Shown here piece after piece: positions 30,981 to 41,800 of a DNA stretch of 64,000 nt (the first letter of the stretch is position 1; each line of letters begins with the position of its first letter). Source of the DNA: Nannochloropsis oceanica (Eukaryota > Sar > Eustigmatophyceae > Eustigmatales > Monodopsidaceae); the NCBI GenBank assembly GCA_004519485.1, contig CP038135.1:1-64000 (forward strand), read 5' to 3'. A model generated the notes under the pieces. It was not told where the DNA came from, ran no database searches, and saw only the letters and a program-made list of their open reading frames with translations. A program made the translations under genes and the position numbers.

Positions 30981-33900
30981 TCATCTCATCCCCCCGGGAG
31001 GCGGACCATGGCCCATCCCGGGCGGCGCCCCCCCCATCGGGGCTCCCCCCATCGGCCCCCCCATGCCTACAGGCGGTCCCCCAACCCCGCCTCCTCCCCC
31101 GGCACCTCGACCCATCATGCCGATAAACTCACTATAGTTGTATTGCCCCCCTGAGAAGGCCGCCCGGTCCTCCACCAGGTTCCAATAAAACGACACAGCC
31201 TCCGGCCCACCTTCTCCCTCTTTCACCACTTGCAGCCCCATCCACCGCAACCCTCTCTCCTCCCTCAAACCCTGCACCAGGGCGTGCACTCTCTTCGCGT
31301 ACTCACTCCCTCCCTCCTTTCCTTCATGGTCCTCGAACACCTGCGCAAGCGCCGCTCCCTCCACCCCGTCCACGCTGGTCATGCCTCCAAACAGGCTCGC
31401 CAGCAGCTGGGGATCCGCCCTCGCCCCTACCCACAGATATAGCGAGACGCCGTTCTCGAGGAGATACAGCCCCTCGGAAACAAAGCGCTCGGCAGACAGG
31501 TTTATCGCTACGGGCAGTTTCACTTGTTTCTTGCCGACGGCAGGAGGGAGGGGGGGGGGAGGCGAGCTCCCGTCCATTGCGGGGGGAGGGGAGGGTGGAA
31601 GGGGAATGCCGACGTCGGGTTCGAGGGTGTGGAGGGCAAAGAGGTTGGGGTAGGTGAAGACGCGCGAAGTCTCCACGTTCATTACGGACAGGAGGTGCAT
31701 CATGTACACGCGCATGTCAGGTCGAATGTCGTTGCCTCCCCGGAAGGCCACGTTCTTGGTCAGTGCCATGGTATAGAGAGGCAGGAGCTGCAGGCTGGGA
31801 GGCAGGCCGGCCGGCTGTTGCTGTTGCTGGTGGTAGCTGCCCGGTCCTTGCGCTTGGTGGGGCATGCAAAATGCACGGCACGAGCGAAGGAGGTCGGCAC
31901 ATTGCTGGGTCAGACGATGCCGAGCAGCGTCCAGGCCTGTTTTGAGCACTACTTCCAACGAGCGCTTGGCCATCAAATTACACAGCGTGTCGACATCCAC
32001 GGAAGCGATCACCTCTTGCAGCACGGCCGTGACGGGCGCTGCCACCGTGTGCACCCGAATGCGGCGTTCTCCCGTGGAGGAGGTGTGGAGCAAGGCAGCC
32101 TGCACACAAATCACCGAGGCCGTCAAAAAAGCTTCGTCGTGTGCCATTTCCACGCCAAACACACTCTCGCTCGAGCAATTCGGCAAGGCCAACAGGTCCG
32201 TTCCTCGAATGTAATAATTACCATAGAATTGCGTTACCTTCAACCCCCTCGTTGCCCTCACCCGCATCACCGCCTCAAAGCCCGTCGGCCTGGTCAATAA
32301 CGAGCCAATCTCCTCCCCCATCTTCCGCCCATCGCCCTTTTCCACGCTGAACCCCGGGTAGTAAAATAAGTTCCCGCCCGTGAACTTGGGCAAAGCCGCC
32401 AGTGACGCCAGGTCTGTATAGGGAGACTGTTGCCCCGCCGGCGCCGCTACAAACAAATCCACCGAAATCTGCACCCGTGAGAACTCAACGGCCTTTGTCC
32501 GATACCAGCTCTCCTCCGGGTTGAGCATGACATGTTCCCTTTCCGTACCCAGCGCCCGCAACTCCTCCCGGTGCTTCAGGCGACCATCCCCCAAAGTGGG
32601 CATGGTGGCGGTGACCACGCACATCTTTCCTCCCACGGGCGCCATGACCCGGTAGGCGCCCGTCAAGGCCGGCCCTAGGGCCGCTTCCATGTCGCGGGTC
32701 TTCTCGTACATGCCCGGGAGGGCTTCCAGGAGGGAGTCGATCACCTCCCGAGACTCCTTTAAATTCACCAGCAAGTCCTCCGGCAGGGGCAAGAAAAGCT
32801 CGGATATGTCAGGGATGACCAGCACCTGGGGCATCTTTAGCGTGGGTTTGAAGTGGTAGAAGTGCACGGTGGAGTCGAATGTGACCAGGCCAAACTGCGT
32901 CCGGGGGTCGCCAGGAAGGGCATCGAGGTGTCTCTTGATGATCTCCACCGTGCAGCCCAGCGCTCCACTTGCCACGGCGCCATACGACACGTCCAGCACA
33001 AACACATACACAGGTGGTTGAGGTGGCCTTACCATATACTCCCCCGGCGCCACCAACTCCACCGAGCCATTCGAAAGCTCCGGCCGCTCGTGCTTATCCC
33101 TCCTCTGGCCCGCTTGGTCAACATGGTGGAAATAAGAGGAAGGGACGTCATTCAAAGTCCCACACACGTTGCACCGCCACCGTCGGCCCGCGTCATGCCA
33201 CGACACAAAGGGGTTGATGTACGTTCTACACTTCTTACAGCGTACGATGCCCGTGGCCCCGAAATTCACCACATCTATCGAATCCTCCCCTGAAGCATCC
33301 AAGGCCATGGGCTGAATCACCACCCCCAACGGCAGCTTCGTCGCGGCCGCGTTGTTCTGACTGTTGGGGATCTTGCTGACCGTGAACCGCATAAATCTTG
33401 GGTTGGAAGCAATCGACAAATCCACTTCCGATAGCATCGGCAACTGGTTGGCATTCTCCATCCCCGGCATGTTGCTGCCTGAGGACATGGAAGGTACGCC
33501 CATCCCCGGCGGAGCACCACCAATTGAGGTATCGAGGGAAGGTGTGCGATAGTGCCCTGGAAAGCCTCCACCGGTACCCGCACCGGCGGGAAGGCCGACC
33601 GTGTCTTGCTGGGGGTAGGGAGAGGCGGAGGGTGGCTTCATCATTGGCGGGGGAGGCGGCTGCTGCTGCTGCTGCTGCTGTTGGGGAGGACGCAAGCCCA
33701 TTTGAGAGAACTGGCCAGCGAGCTGTTGTACTCCAGGGGGTCCTCCTGGTGGAGGTGGGGGTTGCTGCTGCTGCTGTTGCATCATGTTGGGAGAAGGGGA
33801 GGGTCGGCCCATCATAGGAGGAGGGGGATGCCCAGGAGGGGGAGGAGCACTACCACCGGGGACTTGATGGAAGGGAGCGGCGGGGCGAGGGGGGGGGTGT

Positions 33901-34535
33901 TGGGCCATGTGAGTACCAGGGTGAGAAGGAGGAGGGGGAGGGCGGGGAGGGCCATTGGGGCTCATTCCTTGAACGGCGGAGGGAGGCCGCATGGGAGGGG
34001 GAGGAGGCGCCATAGAGCCAGCGGGCATGCCCGCGTGAGGACGGGGAGAGGCCATAGCCATCCCTCTTGGTGGCTGCGAAGGAGGTGGATGCTGCTGCTG
34101 TTGATGCTGTACCTGGCCATACGTGGCATTGGGGGTCGCACCGGGGGCTTTGGGAGGACCGAGAGGCGCTTGCTGCTGGGGTTGGCCACCGTGGAAAGGT
34201 GGAGGGACGGGAGGAGGGACCTTCATCCCCATCCCCCCTGAAGAGGGTGCACCCGGTGGTGGAGGTGGCATTGGCGAGGTAGGGGGGCCGCCGCGTGGGG
34301 CCTGCATCATCATGCGAGGCGGCGCAGGGGCTTGCTGCTGCTGGGGATGGTGGGGAGGCGCACCACCGTAAGGGGCAGGTTGTCCGGGAGGAGGGCGGGG
34401 AGGGCCATACGCGCCAGGACCTGCAGGCGACTGCTGTGACTGATACCCTTGCTGCGGTTGCTGGGGGTAGCCGGGAATGTGGCCCGGCGGTCCGGTGCGG
34501 GGAGGATGTTGCTGCTGGTGCTGGTACTGCTGGGG

Positions 34536-34594
<59 letters not shown>

Positions 34595-34667
34595 GATGAT
34601 GATGCTGCTGCTGAGGGTGGCCATACATGGGCGCCCCGTAATGAGGCGGTGGCGGTGGTTGGGACAT
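30981..34667 (-). CDS. SEC24: COPII coat protein Sec24, intronless
   Basis: A single 1228-codon frame. Sec24 pairs with Sec23 on endoplasmic-reticulum exit sites and selects cargo for COPII vesicles. The first ~400 residues are a disordered Pro/Gln/Gly-rich tail with a pure glutamine run, as in other Sec24 proteins. The folded part starts near LPLGVVIQPMA. The zinc finger follows (about 474-500: VRCKKCRTYINPF, then WRCNVCGTLNDVP). The von Willebrand-like trunk begins with YVFVLDVSYGAV and includes GLVTFDSTVHFYHF. The C-terminal gelsolin-like part has EGLYLLENGVSLYLWVGA. Length is a little above the usual 900-1100 because of the tail. The 5' end is divergent from CAF1. Confidence 0.95.
34536..34595 (-). 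repeat. Pure CAA microsatellite encoding polyglutamine in Sec24
   Basis: Twenty perfect TTG units on the plus strand, read as CAA on the coding strand, give most of the Gln run near the Sec24 N-terminus. A perfect single-codon tract implies slippage and likely length variation between strains. Neighbouring Gln codons are mixed CAG/CAA. Confidence 0.95.
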
Positions 34668-35813
34668 GGCTGCTACCTATGGATGGGTGCGAAAGGGTGG
34701 ATGGTTGGAGAAGGCGTGGGTTGGGGTGTGAAGAGCATAGAAGACAGTTTCCCGTTGGTATGGGCGATTGTGATGATGGTAGAGCTGTTGTTGCCCAAGA
34801 GCAGGCAAACTCCCTCTCAAACACTCGACATGATAGATCATGGGGTCAAAGTGCCATGAGACACTGACCAGGCGAAGGCGCAACACCCACAGGAACAAAC
34901 CCTACGTCGCTAAAGAAGGCTTGGTTTGAAAGTCTCTGGGCATCACTGTGCGACCACCCATGACCAACTGGCAGCAATCAGTGCCACCCCAATGACTAGG
35001 AACTTGCAAACGTACAACAGAGAGACTGCCTGTATAACGTGTGAGGAGAGGTGCAGGGTTTAACGGGGTAATGTGGTTGCGGCTGGTTTTTTGCTGGGCT
35101 TCCTGCCTCTCCTCGACTTCTTACGGCCTGTTATGATGATTGATGAAATCGAAATAATGAAGACAAGAAAGGCGCGAACAAACCAAGCAAACAAGCGGCG
35201 CCCTGGTGTTCTTGTGACCCTCTCACCTCACACATGCTATGGCATCTAATTACAGGCAAACCCACCAACAACAGTACCGTTGTAAGGTGTGTCTTCTCGA
35301 CGTGTGGCGGGCAGCTTCTTTGCCTCACTCGCCCTTTACACATGTCCCCTCCATTCTCACTCCTCCTTTATGAGGAGTACCTTTCTGCATGGAATGATGA
35401 TACTGCCCGTATTTGTCCCTCCCGCAAAGCACTTCCACCAACCCATGCATCTCTACAATCACAGACTCATCCGCGGCGTCGCCTAAATCATCAGGCAGCA
35501 GCAGCAGTAAGGACCTCAAGAAAGGATCAAACGCAAGAGAGCAAGAGGCCAGCCTGGGGTCTCTTCTCTTCCCCGGTCAGTCATTCAGCACATAGCCTCT
35601 TTCCTCGGCCGGCGGCAACCAACCAGCGCCACCTTTTCTACCGCAGAGGGGCAGCAGACAGCAGATTCACCACCAGCACCGCCAGGACCGGCGACCGGGG
35701 ATCAGCAAGGAGGAGGAGGAGGAGGAGGAGGAGGTGGAGGAGGAGGAGGTGGAGGAGGAGGAGGAGGAGGAGGTGGAGGAGGTGGAGGGCAGCAGCAGCA
35801 ACCACACCAGCAA
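34668..35813. promoter_or_regulatory. Divergent region between Sec24 and CAF1
   Basis: It holds the two promoters and probably the first exon or exons of CAF1. 35657-35813 is open and in frame with the CAF1 start used here. It encodes Gly/Gln/Pro-rich sequence and follows a good 3' splice site (ACCGCAG). A matching 5' site (GTAAGG at 35507) ends a Ser-rich frame upstream, but I find no ATG for that frame. The part before about 35200 shows no gene. Confidence 0.5.
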
Positions 35814-38423
35814 ATGGGCATGAATGGCGGCGACATCGGGGGAAGCCAGGAAAGCAGTGCGGGAGAAGGAGGTGAGTGTGATCTATGAGTGACATGCTTG
35901 GTTGCGTTTTTTTCCCCTGTTCAACGGCAAGTGGCACTCATTTCACCCTTTCCTTCCCCCCCTCTCTCTCCCCAATCTAGGCGAGATTCCCGGCATAGGA
36001 CCGACGCGGCACATCTACACGTCGCCCGATGGGAAGCGGATGGAAATCAGGGAGGTCTGGGTCGAAAATTTGGACCTAGAGATGACCGCTATCCGGGAGG
36101 TTGGTGGAGAGGGAGGGAGGGAGGGAGGGCAGGATAAGACACGGAGAGCGAGGTGAAGGACAATAAATTGTCGTGCCAACTTCTTACAGTATCGAAGGTA
36201 CCCACATTTTTATTTTTCACGCATCCTCCTCTTTCTCTCCATCCCTCGCTAAGGTGGTGGAGAGGTATCCATACGTGGCAATGGACACGGAGTTTCCCGG
36301 CGTCGTTGCCCGGCCAGTCGGAGACGTGACGGCCGCAGATTATCAATACAAGACCTTGAAGTGCAATGTGGATTTGCTGAAGGTAAAAGAAGGAGGGAGA
36401 ACAGGAGAGTAGCAGGGAAGGGTTGTGCGTGTTCGACTTCTACCAGACGACCGACATGCGGGCCCCGCCCTCCGTCCCCCACTGCTTCCGTCCCTTTCAT
36501 CTCTCTTAGATCATCCAGCTAGGCCTCTCCTTTGCCGATGCCGAGGGCAACAGCCCCCCAGACTGTCCCACCTGGCAGCTCAACTTCAAATTTTCTCTAA
36601 ACGACGACATGTACGCCGAGGACTCGATCGAGCTGTTGAAGCAGAGCGGGATTGATTTCTCGAAGCATGAGGTGAGAAGGGTGGGAGGGGGAGGGGGAAG
36701 TAGGGAGGGATAACCCTGATTGTGCTGTCAACAAACTGTGCGATATTGACGACCTCTGTCTTCAGCCTCCATTTATTCTCCCCCTCTCCCACCCTCATTC
36801 ATTTCCCCCCGCAGCATCATGGCATCGACGTGCCCCGGTTCGGGGAGCTGCTCATGACTAGCGGCCTGGTGCTGATGGACGATGTGCGTTGGATCTCTTT
36901 TCACTCGGGCTATGACTTCGGATATCTGCTTAAGGTGCTCACCTGCTCCGCCTTGCCCGCCGATGAGAATGGGTGCGTCGTCTCTCCCTTCCTCCCTCCC
37001 TCCCTCCCTCCCTCCCTCCCTCCCTCCCTCCCTCCCTCCATTGTGTATGCGCGTGCGAACAAATCAGCGGACTAGTAGGTGTCACATCAGCGGCCTAGTA
37101 GGTGTCACGTCAGTAATTTGTCTTACACCATTCACCGTTGCCTCCCGTCCCTCCCTCCCTCCCTCCCTTGTCGTCAGATTCTTCGACCTTCTTCGCACTT
37201 ATTTCCCCTGCTTCTACGACATCAAGTATCTCATGACGGCCTGTAATGGCCTACACGGAGGCCTCCAGAAAATCGGTACGTCCTCCCTTCACCCCCCCCC
37301 CCCCCCTCCTTCCCATATCCCCTGAAACAGTCACCTCGTATTGCATCTTCGACTCCCTCTTCCCCTCCATTGCTCTCTCCCTCTGGTGTGGCCTGTGCTA
37401 CCTCCGTACAAGCTGGCAGCAAAACCCTCTGTCTCACATACGCATCGCCCTCCCCCCTTCCCTCCCCCTCTTTCTCTCTGCAGCCGAAGAGCTGTCCGTG
37501 GCACGCATAGGCCCTATGCACCAAGCCGGCAGCGACTCCCTCCTGACCGCACAGACCTTCTTCCGCCTTTGCACCGTCTCCTTCAACGGCCTCGGCAATC
37601 TGAGCGACGAGAAGTTCAAGGGCGAGCTCTTCGGGTGCGTCTCGGTTTCTTCCTTCCCCGTCTTATCCTCTTTCTTCTCGTTGAGTGCTCTCTCTTCCCC
37701 CTATTTACCCACTCCTTTTTTTGGGCCCTATACCCTCCTCTCTCTTCCTTCCTCCCTCCTTAGACTGGGGCATAACCATACGGTGTACCGGAACAAGATG
37801 CAGGCCACCAACCGACAGCAACAAGGCCATGGCCACGGAGGTAAGGAAGCTCACAGACATGTACACTCACCCGACCTGCTCTCTGTCCCCCCTTTTCTCC
37901 GTCCTCTGTCTTTCTTGGTGTGTAAACCTCATTTCTAACAACGTTTCTCTCTTCACTAGCGCAAATGATCCACCTGCCTCTCCCTTTCCTCCCTCCCTCC
38001 ATACTTCCCTCCTTCCCTTCCCTCCCTCTTCCTCTCTCAAGGGCACGGCGGGCATGGACAAGCCCCCCCTGCACTCGAGCGGAATGACTCGACCAGCAGT
38101 TCTCAGTCTGTCGCAGTGTCAACTTCGGCAGCGGGAAAGACAGGTAGGTCAGATAGAGGACATTCGGGAGGGAGGGAAGAGAAAGGGTGGGAGCGGATGC
38201 AGGGCTGGTGCATTTGCTCTGATATCTGTTTTGCTGAACATCTTCCTCCTCAAGTTCCCCACCCATTCCGAGTACTTTACTGGATGCCTTCTCTTATCTT
38301 TAAAATACCACAACACCAGCAGCAGACAGCGCCGCCTCGCCCACGACAACAGGCGCCTCTGGAGGGATTGATGGGGAAGAAAAGCTCGTGCCAGAGGAAT
38401 ACACGGCCACTGGAGGGTCTTGA
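35814..38423 (+). CDS. CAF1: CCR4-NOT deadenylase subunit CAF1/CNOT7
   Basis: Ten exons: 35814-35871, 35981-36099, 36254-36382, 36510-36671, 36815-36972, 37178-37275, 37484-37634, 37764-37840, 38042-38143, 38320-38423. They join in frame to 385 residues from the conservative start. This is a DEDD-type 3' exonuclease that shortens poly(A) tails. The residues are visible: [10 protein letters not shown] (Asp, Glu), [13 protein letters not shown] (Asp), then [16 protein letters not shown] (His, Asp). [13 protein letters not shown] and [12 protein letters not shown] are family signatures that shape the nuclease domain and its NOT1/CCR4 contacts. The C-terminal ~100 residues are Gly/His/Ser-rich and not conserved. 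The true start may lie further upstream, because the first exon continues open through a tract of about 27 glycines. The 3' end faces Tra1. Confidence 0.92.
36991..37038 (+). repeat. (CCCT)n microsatellite in CAF1 intron 5
   Basis: About twelve perfect CCCT units, sense-strand pyrimidine, in the intron between exons 36815-36972 and 37178-37275. The tract starts within 20 bases of the 5' splice site. A 23-bp tandem duplication follows at 37065-37110. Confidence 0.95.
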
Positions 38424-38813
38424 GGAAGAAGCGTTAGAGCGATGACGACGTGTATGTAAAGGAGGTTTGAGGGACCGAGAGGAGGGAAGCAAAAGGAGAA
38501 AAGAGAGTTAGTGGGTGTGAATTGGTTAGGCACTTTATTCCCTAAAAAAGGAAACAGCTCAAGCCGTAACTTATTAACTCGATCGTTTTGAGTCCCCTAT
38601 TGTGGCGATGCGTGCTTCAAGTTCACATTTGCGAGCTCTTTTCACATTCGCGAGCTCTCTCTAGTTCCGAAAATAACGGATATATTTTATGTAGATCGAG
38701 CAGCAACGATGTGGGTTATACCACCAGTATATTTCTATCCCTTTTGCTCATACGATTACCATGTTCACTCTTTTCAATCTGTCTTCTCTTTCGCTTTCTT
38801 TTTACCCATCACT
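38424..38813. other. Convergent 3' spacer, CAF1/Tra1
   Basis: About 390 bases between two converging stop codons, AT-rich from 38520 on. Both transcripts must end here. A direct repeat of TTCACATTTGCGAGCTCT type occurs near 38620-38660. No gene is visible. Confidence 0.4.
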
Positions 38814-41800
38814 CTAAAGCCACGGATGCCAGGTTGGACTCATCTGCGCCACATAATCATGCTTGGCTGCACGTTCTACCAACAACGTCGCCCGCGAATC
38901 CACCAACCCTCCCATGGCAGCTAAGTTCGTCGCCGATCCCATACCAGCTCCGCCAGCCCCTTGCTGCAAGGGGGAGACAAACGGTGCCTTGTCGGTCGGT
39001 AAGGACGGGGCACACACGGTCAGGCGCTCCAGCACCTTGAGTACGTTGCGATTCACACGGTCAACCAGCATGCCTTCCATCTTCTTCTGGTCCAGCATCA
39101 TCTCGCGGGACACAGTCGTTTTAGACATATTCCAGGCTAAGATGTCGTCCTTCAGCATCAGGTGAAGGAAAGGCTGGATGAATTCCCGCTTGTGCGTCAT
39201 TGCCTGCGCGACCGCCGCCATAGTGGGCACAAAGACCCCATCCACCAAGAAAGGAGAGAATACAGCCATTAAATTAGGAGAGAGACGGAACGGCACTTCC
39301 TCGTTGCTCTCCAGATAGCCCTTCATTCCGTATCCCGGTCGCAAGTCCGCCGACTGCACCTTGGCATTCTGCTTGTGGAATACCAGACGGCCTGGCGTGC
39401 GATCCCCACACGTTAAGGCAAAACAGAGAAGACTGGAAATGGCAAGCTGCTGGGCGAAGGTGTGCTGCCACGCCCAGATCGCCTCCGGTTCGCCGCCCAA
39501 GGTGGAGTGGACAAATTGTGTGAGGATATGCTTTGATACTAGGCCCGAGCGAGTCACCTCGTGGAACACCGCCAGGCGTTCTCGCCGCAGATACTCCTCG
39601 ATCTTCTTCGTCTGATATGCAGGCGTCTGTGGCGTCGGTGCTGGAGGCGCGGGCTGCCCAGCAGCTGTCGCTTCCTGAACAGCCGCCGCGTGCCGAGCTT
39701 GCTCAGCCTCCACCTCAGCCGCCAGCTCCTGCTTGGCCAGAGTGATAACTACCGAGCCCCTCACCCGGCTCAACAGCACAGGTGCGTCGGGGTCAAGGCC
39801 GCGCGCGTGCCGCTCTGCCTCATAAACCTCTCCCAAGGAAGTAAAGAGGCGGTGGTCTTCCATCATGCGCAGGCGCGGGGTGATAGGCACAACCACTGGA
39901 ACTCCCACTGCAATGGATCGGCGCTCTGCCATATGCGTCTTCTCCAGAAGCCGGTTGATTAGCCAATGCAATTGCATCATGCGTTCATCAGAGCGGGTCG
40001 TGTAGGGCGTGGCCCCTTGCGCCACAAAGTAATACTTGCGACCGTCGTTCCCTAGAAGGCACAAGCGCCGGTGGAAGGCGTGGTGCCGGTAGAACACTTC
40101 TACTTTAGGATCGAAGCCCAGGAGCTTGGCGTGCATGTCCGGGTGGGGCTGGCCAGGACACGTCGCATACTGCCCGGGAATCTCCACCGGCGTCGACGGC
40201 AACGCTGAGCCTCCCGCCTGCCCTGTCTTCAAGGCCAGCTCCGCCAAGGCATTCACCCCGCCTGTAGCACTGCTGCTGGTCAAGCCCGAGGCGGACAAGG
40301 CCGAGGAGCGAAGGACGGACGGAGGAAGTTCATAACGCATCGTGGCCAGGTGGGGGCTGCACTGGTAGAGTGCCAATGGCTGCTCCCTCAGCGAGGTGCC
40401 GCCGGCGGTCTGCTGGTCCTTCAGGATGCGGTAGAGCAGGAGCTGTTTCCACTTGCGGAGGGTGAGGATAACTTGGTGCAAGGACATGGGTTCTACGGGT
40501 GCCGGTTGGCCCTCGGTAGGCGGCGGTGGGGCTAGGGGAGGAAGGAGCATGAAGTCCTTCTCGAAGGCCTCCTTGAAGGTGCTAACAAATGCAGTCTTTT
40601 TGGCGCGGGCGGCGTGTTCTCCGGGCGTGGGCACAGGGAAGGAACCGGGAGGAGGATGTACAGGGGGCGGGGAGCGGAAAAATTTCTTAGAGACACGAAG
40701 GAGAGTCTCACGCAGGCTTAAGGGCATAGGGTCGTCAAGGTGCATGAAGACAGACTGAAAGCACCGCTGCAGCAGTGTGTGGAGGGTGCCAAGCAGCTCC
40801 TCCTCTTGACGGACACGGAAACGGGTGATGACTTCTTCCAACATGATCTCCATGTCCTGGGCCAGGCCTGGGTGCGACTTGCGGAACAAATTTACAAGCT
40901 CTTCTGCATGTTGGAACGCGCCTATCTCCTGCGTCAACTGCAGAGGCGCAGCACCAGGAGCAGCCGAAGAGGTCGACGGGGGCGGGGGGTTAAGGAGAAG
41001 AGCGCCCTTCTCCAAGACTGCGCGGACCTCAGCTATAGAGCGGCCTGCATCGATTTTCACCGTCATGCCTGCCGTTTGTTGTGGAGGAGGAGGGGGAAGA
41101 GGAGCACCTGGCTGCTGCTGAGGAGGAAGAGGAACAGAAGGTGCAGGTTGACCTGGATAACGCAGAAGTACAGGCCGAGTCAAGGTCCCCGTTGCCGGAT
41201 CCACGAGCACGGCAAGTTGCACGGGCAGACCTGCTACAAGCATGGAGCTCGGTGTGGCCTTTTGGTCCTCCCCACTCGCAGCACCATTTGTGACAGGAGG
41301 ATGAGTGGGGGAAGGAGCACCGGTAGACGCTCTGGCAGAAGCACCGCCACCGGCACCGGCACTAGATGCGCCAGGGGCAGCACTTGGCGCACCGCTATTT
41401 GCTGGTGCTACTGGTGCTGTCGTCGTTGCTGCTGGTACTTGGGCATTAGATGATGCTGCCGCGGCCACAGCTGCCGCCGCTTGAGCTGATGCCGCTGCGG
41501 CTACCGCAGCCATCTGAGGGGTTTGAGGATGAGAGAGCGAGCCTTGCAGGTCCCGGCGCTCTATGAAAAAGGCGCGAATGGTGCAGTAGACGGCTTGAGG
41601 GTAGCTGTTTGTGACTTGCTTGAGGATCCCCTTAACGACGTGGGCGCCAGGGCGGGTAAGGAAGGCAATAAGGGTGGGAATCCATGGTATCCACACCCAG
41701 TCAGGCAATCGTCGACCGTGCCTGTCTAAGACTTTGGCCGCGTTCTCCTCGTCGATCACCAGCATCTGCAACACCCGTGAAAGAAGCAATCGGGCCCCCT

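Noticed and set aside
33552-34867. Plus-strand frames of up to 229 codons opposite the Sec24 tail
   Set aside because: They are complements of Pro/Gln/Gly codons (Val, Leu and Arg runs) on the strand opposite a well-supported Sec24 frame.
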